The notes: generated by a model from the sequence alone, not told the origin. Counted from the stretch's first letter, positions 50,708 through 60,514 are shown. The stretch is 64,000 nt of DNA from Nitrosomonas sp. (GCA_024281825.1 JAMWZY010000003.1:75026-139025); one strand, 5' to 3'. A program made the numbers and translations.

Positions 50708-52054
50708 TTACGCTAACATTTTCTCTATCGCATCCAATTCGTCAAGGATTTGTTCAGCCATTTTCTTGATTACTGGAGCCTCAAGTTTTAGCACGTTGAC
50801 ATGAGGCAACCTCATAACGTTGGCAACACTTTCTTCCGTGAAATCTCCCTCCATCTCGTAAGCAAACAAGTTAGCGAAACCGACGATAATAACGGAGTCC
50901 AGTAACTTTCCTTTGACTGGGTGCTCATGGTGATCCTTCGACATCACAATGAATTCACGCGGAAACTTCCATTTCTCCAATAGTTTCGCGCCGAATTGTG
51001 CGTGAAGTTTCTGCAGTGTTTGTGTCAATACGTGAATATTTTCTGCACGTACATCTTTCGGAAGCTGACTGAACACGCTAATGAGCAATATCTTGCCGAT
51101 GTCGTGCAATAACCCGAATGCGAACAAATTATCGACTGCGGGGTAACCAATCATTAACCCAGTTATACGCGAAGCGATTGCCACCAAGACAGAGTGACGC
51201 CACAATTTCGTACGCAATTCCTTGTGGCCGACAGACTCGTCAACGTACATTTTTGAATTTGTGATTAATAACACATAACTCATCGATTGTTTTACGCCGA
51301 TGCGAACAATAGCGTCGCGAGGAGTCATCACTGGTTTACCACCGGCAAATAAACTAGAATTTCCCGCCTTGATAATCTTCGCCGAAATACCCGGCTCTTT
51401 CTCGACAAGGTTGGCAATTTTGTTAATGGACGCCGAATCATCTTGCATCATATGCACAATTTTAAAGCCCACTTCCGGCATTGCCGGAAACTCCAGCTCA
51501 TCGTTTTCTAACTTTGCCTCCAATAGCATCAGCGCGTCTTTTCTGTTAGCGGGTGCCGATGCTGGCTGCGTAACCTCCGTTTTCTCAGGCAAGGAAAGAT
51601 CTCCCGGAACGCTTTTCGATGCGGAAATTGCTCTCTCCACATGTAATAAAAACTTCGCCGGATCAAAGGGTTTGATGATGTAGTCGGCAACCTCAAGCTT
51701 GATGCAATTCATCACCGTCTGCTTATCCTTTAACTCGGAACACACAATGACTGGCGTAGCCTCGCTCGCTTCGTTTTTCTTCACTGCTTTCAACACCTGA
51801 TAGCCGTCGGTTTCGGTCATCGCGATATCCAATACAATGACATCATATTTATTTTTTGTAGCTAAGCTGACCGCCTCGATATCATTTTTCGCAGTGCTGA
51901 CGGTAAAATTTTGCTGCGTGAGCACCAGCTCCATAAACTCTAAATCAACCGGCTCGCCGCTAACAGCAAGCACACACCCTTTTATCAGTTGAATTTTCGC
52001 GCTAGAACCCATAGGCGCCGTTTTCCTAGAATGTGACCGCCTTATCGACGCCAT
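50708..52054 (-). CDS. Response regulator with HDOD output domain
   Basis: A 448-residue protein with an N-terminal receiver (about 25-150; phospho-acceptor Asp76 in IVLDIAMTETDG, Lys near 133 in IIKPFDP) and a HDOD-type domain (about 180-440). The usual acidic pair at the receiver pocket is replaced by Ser-Gly-Glu, so phosphorylation may be altered. The HDOD domain keeps FGLLHDIGKI and KDHHEHP, more HD-like than usual. An in-frame Met at residue 15 is an alternative start. It is the only intact gene in the tRNA-flanked interval and looks richer in G/C than its neighbours. Confidence 0.82.
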   Translation of the reverse strand: MASIRRSHSRKTAPMGSSAKIQLIKGCVLAVSGEPVDLEFMELVLTQQNFTVSTAKNDIEAVSLATKNKYDVIVLDIAMTETDGYQVLKAVKKNEASEATPVIVCSELKDKQTVMNCIKLEVADYIIKPFDPAKFLLHVERAISASKSVPGDLSLPEKTEVTQPASAPANRKDALMLLEAKLENDELEFPAMPEVGFKIVHMMQDDSASINKIANLVEKEPGISAKIIKAGNSSLFAGGKPVMTPRDAIVRIGVKQSMSYVLLITNSKMYVDESVGHKELRTKLWRHSVLVAIASRITGLMIGYPAVDNLFAFGLLHDIGKILLISVFSQLPKDVRAENIHVLTQTLQKLHAQFGAKLLEKWKFPREFIVMSKDHHEHPVKGKLLDSVIIVGFANLFAYEMEGDFTEESVANVMRLPHVNVLKLEAPVIKKMAEQILDELDAIEKMLA

Positions 52055-52190
52055 GCGACACGTGCGACAGTTCTCTAAGCATAGGAAGTATATGGAGAAA
52101 AACTACCTTTTTCATAAGTTTTGAATGTACTGAAAGCTGGCTCAATTGTCAAACACAGTGATTGGAGATTCAATGGGTCATTGCAACACT

Positions 52191-52544
52191 AAGACCTCTG
52201 CATAATTGGTTAATTTATTGTGCTTAATGAGAGAAATATCCAACTGACAGTTATTGCACGTCATTTTGGTAGAAAGTGAGGTTTTTTCCTTTTTTAGAAG
52301 AGTTCTCTTCAATGGTTGATCCACGAAGATTTTGTTGGCTGCTTTTTTTCAGATTCATGCAGATACTTTTCAGTATGACTTGGGCGTTGACTTTTACCGT
52401 ACCGAAGTAGCTGGCGCGCCCCATTCTGAATAAGCGTTTGATTGTGCCAGAACACTGTTCGACAATATAACGTTTTTTGCTGATCAATTGATTCGCCAGC
52501 TTCTGGCGTGCCGAGAGCCGTCTATTCTTGTACGCATGATGCAT
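52191..52544 (-). pseudogene. IS5-family (ISL2-like) transposase remnant, C-terminal end
   Basis: The minus-strand frame 52251-52544 gives 97 residues matching the C-terminus of IS5/ISL2-type transposases, with SARQKLANQLISKKRYIVEQCSGTIKRL and VNAQVILKSICMNLKK typical of the last helix and DDE-glutamate region. The N-terminal and central parts are missing. About 60 bp past the stop, AAGACCTCTGCATA at 52191 resembles the family's GAGACCTTTGCA end. So this is a truncated, inactive copy. Confidence 0.75.
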
Positions 52545-52743
52545 GATTGCGCTCTGGTTGGCAGTTCAGTTGATCTTGTATTGTCCGGGCAACATGACCC
52601 CCATGACGCCTCAATTGCTCGATACTGAACAACTCAGAACTTAGTAATTCGGTATCATAGGTGCTATGGTATTCCCCCCAAAGAATTAACCGAGTAAAGC
52701 AGTAGAATTTTCTATCGTAGACGAAGAAAAATTTTACTGATGA

Positions 52744-53051
52744 AGAAGCAAAGATTTACGGAAGTATGCGGAAAGCCAGATGCAGAATGAGCTGTTGAAG
52801 GAGGCACTCGAAAAAAGGTGATAAAACCCTCACAGCGCAAGGTGATGGCGCAGTGGGCAATACAGGATAAATCCGTTAGTATCGTTTTGGCGTGTGTAAC
52901 ATTTCGCATTTCTGAGACCTGCTATCGTTATCGCCCAATGCGCAACGATGAGAACGAGGAAGTTGCCGATTGGTTACTCCGTTTGACGGCTTGCCACAAG
53001 CGCTGGGGATTTGGTTTGTGTTTCCCTAGATTTTGTATAAACAGTGTTTAA
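52744..53051 (+). pseudogene. IS3-family orfA/orfB remnant
   Basis: The end of an orfA (frame 52744-52821, ending MQNELLKEALEKR) meets the start of an orfB in the -1 frame (GTG 52818). The AAAAAAG slippery heptamer is kept at 52811-52817. OrfB runs through KPSQRKVMAQWAIQ, FRISETCYRYRPMRNDENEEVADWL and HKRWGFGLCFPRF, then breaks before the catalytic core and ends at 53051. It is a truncated IS3-type transposase, inactive. Confidence 0.8.
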
Positions 53052-53509
53052 TAAAGCTGAAGCTATCCTCGAAATAAAGCACTCTGCCGCAAGCAGTGAG
53101 GAATTAAATGAGGTATGCTGATTCATCAGTTAAGTTTTTAAAGGGAATGGATTAACTCTGCTTGAAGCATCGAAAAACTGTTATTACCCAAAGAATTGGT
53201 TTATGCTGACCGAGGTAAGCTTGCGATGGTAAGCGAGCATCAGAAGCCGCTGACTGAACTTGAGTCGAACACTTGACGTTTGCGAGAGGGACTTTCATGC
53301 AAGACTAGAAGTAGAATACTAGCTTTACAGCAGCGTACACGGTAGATCTATAGTGCAAAGCGCTTATATTATGATTTGGCCGATCACAATATGTAATCTA
53401 CTCGCTGCTTAAAACAATGGCTCTCTTTTTTGACAGCACACCTCAATTTTATGTGCGAAAGTTCTGAAGGAAAGTATATTCTTTGTAAGGAATCTAAGAA
53501 GGAAACAAA
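53052..53509. other. Decayed region between IS3 remnant and small ORF
   Basis: 458 bp with no intact gene. A short frame around 53190-53275 reads LVYADRGKLAM, faintly like the DKGY-type part of an IS5/IS4 transposase, but it is too short to claim. Likely residue of one or more IS elements. Confidence 0.45.
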
Positions 53510-53629
53510 ATGTCTCTGGGTATAAATGAGGGTATATTCAAATTCAATCACGGCTACCATATCGCTAAAAAGCTACTGCTAATAGCTTTGAGAAGATTTA
53601 GAAAACCACTCAGATGTAGAATTCTTTAA
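53510..53629 (+). CDS. Possible small ORF (39 aa)
   Basis: A 39-codon frame with GAAGGAAA at a good ribosome-binding distance and a basic C-terminus (KKLLLIALRRFRKPLRCRIL-like composition). It ends 13 bp before the J-domain/PilZ gene and overlaps the candidate right att repeat. No homologue is known to me; it may be chance. Confidence 0.25.
   Translation: MSLGINEGIFKFNHGYHIAKKLLLIALRRFRKPLRCRIL
53545..53563 (+). repeat. Candidate att site, distal copy
   Basis: CAATCACGGCTACCATATC, 17 of 19 identical and same orientation as the sequence at the tRNA-Val 3' end (50115-50133). It would be the distal junction of a 3.43-kb insert. No integrase gene is present inside, so the element is immobile or decayed, or the match is coincidence. 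Confidence 0.45.
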
Positions 53630-53642
53630 AGCATCATTCTTC

Positions 53643-54659
53643 ATGATCGAACGACGCAATTTCTATCGAATACTGCATGCCCAACCGGATGCATCCATGG
53701 TAGTAATTCGAGAAAACTACCGGCTGCTGAAACAAAAGCTAAAAATACATCCTGATTTGACCAATGACGATTGGAATGAGAATTTACTCGAGGCTGCCTA
53801 CCAAACCCTATCCGATCCGACGAAAAGATCGATTTATGATCATGAATTACTCCGTTACTACCATATCGATACCCTAACGCATGGCGCACTACATGCTAGC
53901 ACCGATAAATTGGGAAATAAGCAAACTAGCAGCAATCGATCCGGTTTAAAGAATTATTATCGCATTCTTCAAGTACAATCCGATGCACCTGCCGCTATTA
54001 TTACAGCGAGTTATCAAGCTTTAATAAAGAGTAGCCCTGAAATTATCTCATTATTGGATGAATCTTACCGCATCCTTTCGAATGAGAAGGCACGTAAACA
54101 GTATGACATCTATTTAGCGAATCTACTGACCGATACAAGCAGTAGAAATAATGCACAACCTCACTCTACCAACCCAATTACAACCTCGAAGAATGCTAGT
54201 AACTCCGAAAAAACGCTATCCTTACAACCTTATCAAGCAGTTATTCTGCATTATTGTGCTTTCTGCAAAACACCGTACCGTTCTCAAGCGAATCTATATG
54301 GGAATGAAAATTGTTTAGAATGTGCCAGCCCCCTGACGTCACTAGAACATGAAAGTCTCAAACTATTTCGGCGGACCATGAAACGAATCCCTATACAAGG
54401 CGATTTTCTATTTTATTTATTTTGGCCTGGAAAACCTTATTCTGGCTTTTTCCAAGATTTATCCTCTTCTGGCCTACGATTCTGGAGTCAACAGTCAATT
54501 GATTTACAAGAAACAATTAAAGTAGATGCATCCAACTTACAAGCAATTGCAGAAATAACCCATACAAGCGCTGAAAAAAATGGCACTTCCATTGGCGCTC
54601 GCTTTATTACCGTTCAATTCAATCAAATTCGTGGAAATTTTATTTCAGTAAAAGCTTGA
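53643..54659 (+). CDS. Double J-like domain / zinc ribbon / PilZ protein
   Basis: A 338-residue protein with an unusual domain order. J-like domain 1 (about 4-70) keeps the HPD triad at 36-38; J-like domain 2 (about 103-160) has the fold but no HPD. A CxxC-x15-CxxC zinc ribbon follows (C205, C208, C224, C227). The C-terminus (about 243-338) is a PilZ domain with both c-di-GMP motifs: RTMKR (244-248) and DLSSSG (272-277). This implies a c-di-GMP-controlled protein that may contact Hsp70 (DnaK) through domain 1. The role is unknown; no partner gene is adjacent. Confidence 0.8.
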   Translation: MIERRNFYRILHAQPDASMVVIRENYRLLKQKLKIHPDLTNDDWNENLLEAAYQTLSDPTKRSIYDHELLRYYHIDTLTHGALHASTDKLGNKQTSSNRSGLKNYYRILQVQSDAPAAIITASYQALIKSSPEIISLLDESYRILSNEKARKQYDIYLANLLTDTSSRNNAQPHSTNPITTSKNASNSEKTLSLQPYQAVILHYCAFCKTPYRSQANLYGNENCLECASPLTSLEHESLKLFRRTMKRIPIQGDFLFYLFWPGKPYSGFFQDLSSSGLRFWSQQSIDLQETIKVDASNLQAIAEITHTSAEKNGTSIGARFITVQFNQIRGNFISVKA

Positions 54660-54998
54660 GAAAATAACTTGTTGCATCGGTAAGCTTCCACTGACAAAAA
54701 ACTCATTTTTCTGAAATGATCGAATTATCAACTGACTGACAAGACATTACCAACTGTTGCAATATCTATTTGCACTTGTAGATCCATCAACAGCTTCTTG
54801 GAAATAGTTGAATTTATCAAAGTCACCGATCGAAGTCGTTATATTCACAGACAAATATAATGCAGTTTTTTAATTACGAGGGTAACGTAATCTAAAAAAG
54901 AAATATCCATAATACCTCTAATTGTGATAAATTCACGCTTCAAGAATCAGATACCCTAAAATTGATTCTTTACATAAAAACTAATACAGGAGTTAACT
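54660..54998. other. Intergenic region before small exported protein
   Basis: 339 bp, AT-rich, with no gene, RNA or convincing operator visible. Confidence 0.5.
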
Positions 54999-55220
54999 AT
55001 GAATAAATTTGTTATCGTGATTTCTACCGCAATTTTTCTACTTGGATCATCTTTTGCCATGGCAAGTGGTAATAAAGAATCATCGCTTCCATATATGTCT
55101 GCACAAGACATTTTGAATAAAATGGCATGTGAAGGTAAAAAAGATGGTGAAAAAATTAAAGACCGTGTCGACGGTGAAATGGTTACTTGCCCTGCTAAAA
55201 TCAAAAACCCAAAAAAATAA
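54999..55220 (+). CDS. Small exported protein of unknown function
   Basis: A 73-residue protein with a Sec signal (about 1-22, cleavage after AMA) and a 51-residue mature part. AGGAG lies 9 nt before ATG 54999. The mature part has two cysteines (MACEGKKDGE and VTCPAK) that may form a disulfide, and it is rich in Lys and Asp. It recalls small periplasmic stress proteins such as HdeA/B in size only; I do not assign a family. It stands alone. Confidence 0.7.
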   Translation: MNKFVIVISTAIFLLGSSFAMASGNKESSLPYMSAQDILNKMACEGKKDGEKIKDRVDGEMVTCPAKIKNPKK

Positions 55221-56211
55221 TACACTGTACTAGCTCAGACCTGATCTGACAGTTACCAGTTTTTTTAGGTGTCTGTCAGTTTAGATTTCATTTAAACTTT
55301 TTTCGTTCAAGCCAAACCGATTGTCCATCAAGCTATTTTCCCAATAGCATTAATTTTTCCTTAGCTTATCTATTCGTATAGATCTTTCTGTGGTCCCTCT
55401 ATAGTTGAATAAAGTTTCTTCCTATAAAATCGTTCGCAGATACCGTTTGTTTGCGGCAACATGGTTTAAATTGTATAAACTGAGACCTTTGCACAGCAGA
55501 AATCTGACGAAGATTGCTATAATATTTTCTCAATTAAATTGATCATCAGATTGATGACTGACTGGTCACTCAATAGAACGATTATACAATATTACGCGCA
55601 CCTGGACGCCGCACCTACTCAGGTCTGCTGCTATTCAAAATGCTTTTGGTCGATATTTATTTGTATGGTAGCCCATCGATAAAGGGATTGACATAGCTAA
55701 CGCGAATTTACACGTCATGCGCTTTCCAGGTTCGAGAACTTGAAGATAACATTCGCGATCATTCAGGTGTTGTCGCATTAATCCACTTAAAACAGTGTCA
55801 GTATCGACACCGAACAGGCAATCAATGCCATTGAAACAGCAATTACTGCAGATAATCTTTCTTCTGTCTCAATATATTCGTTCTAACACTGGATGTTTTG
55901 AGCAATTTTTGATATCAGGACAAAAAAGTTACCTCCTCCTGTAATAGAATATTGAACTACTACACCCTTCAGTTTTCTGGTTTCCAGCGAAATAGTTACT
56001 ATTAATCCCAAACCAAGCTAATCATTATTAATTCCAAAAATACAATTGCAATAAGTTATGATATAACATATCATTGTAAAAATACTTTAGTACTTACACG
56101 AAAAGCAAGTAATTATTAATCAATAATAACAGCTATATTCACAAAACCACATATAGTTATCTGGACCATAGATACTTATGTAATCAATAGATTAAATGAG
56201 CCAATGTAGTA
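55221..56211. other. Long gene-free region with solo IS-end-like sequence
   Basis: 991 bp without an intact gene. At 55482-55495, GAGACCTTTGCACA matches the IS5-type terminal sequence seen in remnant form at 52191, so it looks like a solo IS end. A TCTGACAGTT/CTGTCAG pair follows the small exported gene near 55239-55280. The last 160 bp contain the Zur-box-like operator of the next gene. Confidence 0.55.
56055..56069. promoter_or_regulatory. Zur-box-like operator
   Basis: GTTATGATATAACAT is 14 of 15 identical to the core of the proteobacterial Zur box GTTATAATATAACAT; GTTAT and ATAAC form perfect inverted half-sites with a 3-nt centre. It lies about 143 bp upstream of the TonB receptor start. 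It fits zinc repression of a ZnuD-like receptor. Confidence 0.65.
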
Positions 56212-58482
56212 ATGCTAACGAATCAAAACTTAATCAGCTCATTTTCAATCCAACGATTTGGAAGATATTTTGCGTATATATGCATATTCTTAGTAATTGG
56301 AATATCCAATCAAGCTTTCCCATCTGAAAATGCATCAAAGAGAATTGATCCTGGAAAGACCCTATCAGATTCCATGCAAAATAAGCCAGATATTGAACTT
56401 AAGCCAATCACAATTATTGGGGATGGCCCTATGCTTCCTTTAGTGGATACCAAATCCACTGTATTAAAAGATAGAGCGTTACATATACAACAAAGCGACA
56501 CATTGGGACAAACCTTAGAAAAGGAACTAGGTATCAGCAATGCCTCTTTCGGTCCAGGGGTGGGAATACCGGTAATTCGTGGCTTGACTGGATCAAGAAT
56601 ACGCACGCTACAAAACGGTATTGGTAGTCATGATGCCGCTAGTTTAAGCCCTGATCATGCGGTAGTCATTGATCCTTTGTTCGCTGAGCAAATCAAAATT
56701 CTTCGAGGCCCCGAAACGATTCGTTACGGTGGCAATGCGATTGGTGGTGTAGTTGATGTAATCGATAATCGCATTCCAGATCGTGCTCCAAAAAATCAGA
56801 TTGATGGCGCAGTGGATAATCGTTATGATACGAATGGCAATGGCACTAATTCTGCAATTAAATTGAACTTAGGAAGAAATTCACTTGCACTTAGCTTGGG
56901 TGGTTCATTTCGTCAACGCAATAACATCAGAATTCCCGGCAAAGCAATCGATGAAACTTTCGCGCAACAACAATTCGACCCAAGTGAATTTCAAAATACC
57001 ACAGGCAAAGTTCCTAATACTGACAGTCAAGCGACTAGTGGTTTCGCCGGAATATCCTGGTTAGGCACGAATGCAATGGCTGGTATGTCAATTAGCCATA
57101 CCACTAACCGCTATGGTATCCCAAGTGGAAATCATGGATTAGATAATCATGCTATTGAATTAGATCCAGTTTTACCGCGGCCCAATGACTCGAGTATTTC
57201 TAGTCAACATTCGCTGCCGAATATTCGCCTCAATATGCAACAAACACGTTACGATTTTAAAACTGAATGGTATGAACCAATACGCGGAATCGAGCGCATT
57301 AGTTTTCGCTATGGTTTGGTCGATTATCAGCACCGCGAAATTGAAGGTGGCTTACCTTTTACGCAATTCAAAAATAACGTAGGTGAAGGCCGCTTCGAAA
57401 TCGATCATAAGTTATTGCAGCAGTTTACTGGCACACTAGGCGTACAATGGATCAATCGGAATTTCAACGCTTTAGGTGTGGAAACTTTTGTGCCACAAAC
57501 CAAGCAACAATCGCTAGGTTTTTATACCACACACAAATACGCATGGAATGACTGGATCTTAAGCGCTGGCGTACGAGGTGAACTATCAAGTGTAGATCCT
57601 AAAGCAACACAACAAAAACTGAGTGGCGATGCATTACCCCCAGTAGCCTTACCCAATGACATCCATTATCAGGCTATATCCGCTTCAACAGCCGCACAAT
57701 GGAATCCTTTCAAGGATTTGTCCGTACAATTGTCATTGAATCGTGGCAAGCGCTCACCAGACATACAAGAATTATTGGCACTCGGACCGCATTTCGCCAC
57801 ACGTAGCTTCGATATTGGGAATATTCAATTAAGTAACGAAACAGTTAATATGATTGATTTAAGTTTGAGTTGGCAAACTCGGTATTTCAGTTCACGTATG
57901 AATGGCTACTACAATCACATCGATAATTTTATCTATCAACGCAACACTGGCTTGGTTTATGAAATTGATAGCGAATCGATCCATCAGAGCTGTGTCAGTG
58001 CATCCGAATGTGTCACTGTCCTTGCCTATGATCAGCGTAGTGCAGTTTTTGCGGGTTACGAAACTGAAATTAAAACCAATCTGTATCAAGCACCTCACGG
58101 TGATTTTTCAATGACAGTATTTTCTGATTACGTTCGTGGTCGTTTCGTACAGGGTAATCGAGATGACGTACCACGCATGCCACCGTTACGCTACGGTTTT
58201 GAACTTGGATTTAGCAATAACGTGTGGAATGCCGCACTGAGATATACTCGAGGAGAAGCGCAAAAACACTCGGGTGAAAATGAAATCCGCACCAATAGTT
58301 TTCATCTGCTGACAGCCAGCTTAGACTACCAATTAAAAATGGGGCGATGGGGTGATTTATGGTTATTTGCCAAAGCGTCAAATTTGTTAAACGATGAAAT
58401 CCGAAATTCTGTTTCCTTTCTAAGAAACTTCGCTCCAGAGCCTGGAAGAAGCTTCATTTTCGGCGCTCGTGCCACTTTCTAG
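56212..58482 (+). CDS. znuD: TonB-dependent receptor, ZnuD-like (zinc uptake)
   Basis: Outer-membrane transporter of 756 residues. After a signal (about 20-38) comes the plug domain with VIRGLTGSRIRTLQNGIG, SHDAASLSPDHAVVIDP and ETIRYGGNAIGGVVDVIDNR; this last set is characteristic of ZnuD-type receptors. A 22-strand barrel follows, ending in Phe (GARATF). A periplasmic loop carries His-rich short segments (HTTNRYGIPSGNHGLDNH). A Zur-box-like site lies upstream, supporting zinc. Other metals or heme cannot be excluded. The gene is monocistronic; the next gene is convergent. Confidence 0.82.
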   Translation: MLTNQNLISSFSIQRFGRYFAYICIFLVIGISNQAFPSENASKRIDPGKTLSDSMQNKPDIELKPITIIGDGPMLPLVDTKSTVLKDRALHIQQSDTLGQTLEKELGISNASFGPGVGIPVIRGLTGSRIRTLQNGIGSHDAASLSPDHAVVIDPLFAEQIKILRGPETIRYGGNAIGGVVDVIDNRIPDRAPKNQIDGAVDNRYDTNGNGTNSAIKLNLGRNSLALSLGGSFRQRNNIRIPGKAIDETFAQQQFDPSEFQNTTGKVPNTDSQATSGFAGISWLGTNAMAGMSISHTTNRYGIPSGNHGLDNHAIELDPVLPRPNDSSISSQHSLPNIRLNMQQTRYDFKTEWYEPIRGIERISFRYGLVDYQHREIEGGLPFTQFKNNVGEGRFEIDHKLLQQFTGTLGVQWINRNFNALGVETFVPQTKQQSLGFYTTHKYAWNDWILSAGVRGELSSVDPKATQQKLSGDALPPVALPNDIHYQAISASTAAQWNPFKDLSVQLSLNRGKRSPDIQELLALGPHFATRSFDIGNIQLSNETVNMIDLSLSWQTRYFSSRMNGYYNHIDNFIYQRNTGLVYEIDSESIHQSCVSASECVTVLAYDQRSAVFAGYETEIKTNLYQAPHGDFSMTVFSDYVRGRFVQGNRDDVPRMPPLRYGFELGFSNNVWNAALRYTRGEAQKHSGENEIRTNSFHLLTASLDYQLKMGRWGDLWLFAKASNLLNDEIRNSVSFLRNFAPEPGRSFIFGARATF

Positions 58483-58555
58483 TCATAGATTACGTCAATT
58501 TAGATTGCAGTATAACCTGAATAAAATTTAGCGCATTAAAAATCTAGCGGCCGTT

Positions 58556-60514
58556 TTACGTATTACTCTCGAGCCAAGCTTGGAACATTAATATATCCCA
58601 CAAATGATATTGCCAATTTCTTTTACCACTAGAATGTTCCAACCATTTCTGACGAATAGGCGCTGGATTGAAGAAGCCCTCTCGCTTCAAACGCGATTCA
58701 TCCAGTAAATTCTCAGCCCAGTCACGCAGCGGCCCACGTAACCACGAATCAATAGGTACGCCAAATCCCATTTTGGGACGGTCAATCAGCTCTCTTGGAA
58801 CATATTTGTATAGTAACTGCCGTAACAACCATTTCGTATCACCGTTTTTTACTTTATAGTGCATCGGCAACCGCCAAGCAAACTCATAAACACGATGATC
58901 GATGAGTGGCACCCGGGTTTCCAAGCTAACCGACATAGCTGCTCGATCCACCTTAACTAAAATATCATCTGGCAAATAGCTGATCGAATCGAGAAACATC
59001 ATTTGTGCTACAAGCGAGGATAATCCTTGCGGATTAAAGTGAGTCAATTGTGTATCGGGTTCACGCATATTCAAAACAATTTCCTCGGGTTGCCAATGTG
59101 TCACTACGGATCGATAGAGAGAGGCGCCAGATTCACAACCTAAGAAAGTCGCACCTTTATGCAACTTATTACCTAATGCTAGCAAACGATGCTTTCTAGG
59201 AATAACACTCGAAATTAAGCTGTACATTTGATCCCAATTGGATGGTGGGACTAGCAAAATAGCTTGTGCAATGATTTTGCGTAAACCAATTGGAATTGAA
59301 GAAACCTTATCCCAAACACCTTCCGCAAAAGCATATCGATTGTAACCACAAAAAAGCTCGTCGCCGCCATCTCCCGATAAAGAGACAGTTACCTGCTCCC
59401 GCGCTAACTTTGAGATTAAGAACGTTGGTATCTGGGAAGAATCTGAAAACGGCTCATCGTATATTGTTGGAAGCTTGGGAATGACACTCATTGCATCTTC
59501 GGGAGACACGTACAGTTCAGTATGTGCCGTACCAAGATGACGCGCAACTTCGCTAGCGAAAAAAGCTTCATCGTATTCTTTTTCATTAAAACCGATCGAA
59601 AATGTTTTAACTGGTCGATTAGATTGCGCTTGCATTAACGCCACAACTGTCGAAGAATCTACACCTCCGGAAAGAAAAGCACCCAATGGTACATCTGCCA
59701 TCATTTGTCCTGAAACTGATTGCTTTAATGTCTTTTCCAGCGCATTCACCGCTTCTGTATCGGAAGTAAACTGATAAGCATCTGCAACACCGGTTAAAGC
59801 AGCTTCTTTCGCGGACCAATAAACTAATGGCACGGGTTTCTCTTTCCGATTCAGTATTTCCGCAGTAAATTCTAGCCATGTGCCTGGAGGCAATTTTGCA
59901 ATATCGTGATAGATCGAATAGGGAGCAGGAACATAATTATGTCTCATCAGCAAACCCAGCACATCCCGATTAATTTCACCTTTAAATCCTGGCATCTTAC
60001 GCAACGCCTTAAGCTCGGAACCGAAAACCAATAGATCGCCGAAAAAACCATAATAAAGAGGTTTTTCACCCATCCTATCGCGCGTTAATATTAACTTTCG
60101 ATCTTGCCTGTCCCACAATGCAATTGCAAACATACCGACAGTCTTTTTCAATGTAGCCTCAACGCCCCAACATTCAAACGCTGCCAGTAACGACTCGGTA
60201 TCCGCATGCCCACGCCAATTGGGTGCTCGCCCACACTTCTCCAACTCTTCCCGGAGATCCAAGTGATTGTAAATTTCACCATTGAAAATAATAACAAAAC
60301 GACCGGTAGCGGAAATCATCGGTTGATGACCTGCAGGAGATAAATCTATGATAGATAAGCGTCTATGAACAAATCCTATTGAAGCATCTTTGTCCACCCA
60401 GACCCCCATATCATCCGGTCCTCGATGGGCGATAGCACTACCCGCTTGTTTCAATATTTCTTCTATACCATTGGGCAAAAAACTTGCACTCAATACACCC
60501 GCTATTCCACACAT
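58556..60514 (-). CDS. asnB: Asparagine synthase, glutamine-hydrolysing type
   Basis: A 652-residue AsnB-family amidotransferase. The N-terminal glutaminase starts MCGIAGVLS with nucleophile Cys2, followed by HRGPDDMGVW. The synthetase domain has the PP-loop SGGVDSSTVVALM. In surface polysaccharide clusters such proteins often amidate a sugar or another group instead of making free asparagine; the context (glycosyltransferases and an O-antigen ligase upstream) makes that possible here. It is the last gene of the minus-strand cluster, 147 bp after a glycosyltransferase gene. Confidence 0.9.
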   Translation of the reverse strand: MCGIAGVLSASFLPNGIEEILKQAGSAIAHRGPDDMGVWVDKDASIGFVHRRLSIIDLSPAGHQPMISATGRFVIIFNGEIYNHLDLREELEKCGRAPNWRGHADTESLLAAFECWGVEATLKKTVGMFAIALWDRQDRKLILTRDRMGEKPLYYGFFGDLLVFGSELKALRKMPGFKGEINRDVLGLLMRHNYVPAPYSIYHDIAKLPPGTWLEFTAEILNRKEKPVPLVYWSAKEAALTGVADAYQFTSDTEAVNALEKTLKQSVSGQMMADVPLGAFLSGGVDSSTVVALMQAQSNRPVKTFSIGFNEKEYDEAFFASEVARHLGTAHTELYVSPEDAMSVIPKLPTIYDEPFSDSSQIPTFLISKLAREQVTVSLSGDGGDELFCGYNRYAFAEGVWDKVSSIPIGLRKIIAQAILLVPPSNWDQMYSLISSVIPRKHRLLALGNKLHKGATFLGCESGASLYRSVVTHWQPEEIVLNMREPDTQLTHFNPQGLSSLVAQMMFLDSISYLPDDILVKVDRAAMSVSLETRVPLIDHRVYEFAWRLPMHYKVKNGDTKWLLRQLLYKYVPRELIDRPKMGFGVPIDSWLRGPLRDWAENLLDESRLKREGFFNPAPIRQKWLEHSSGKRNWQYHLWDILMFQAWLESNT

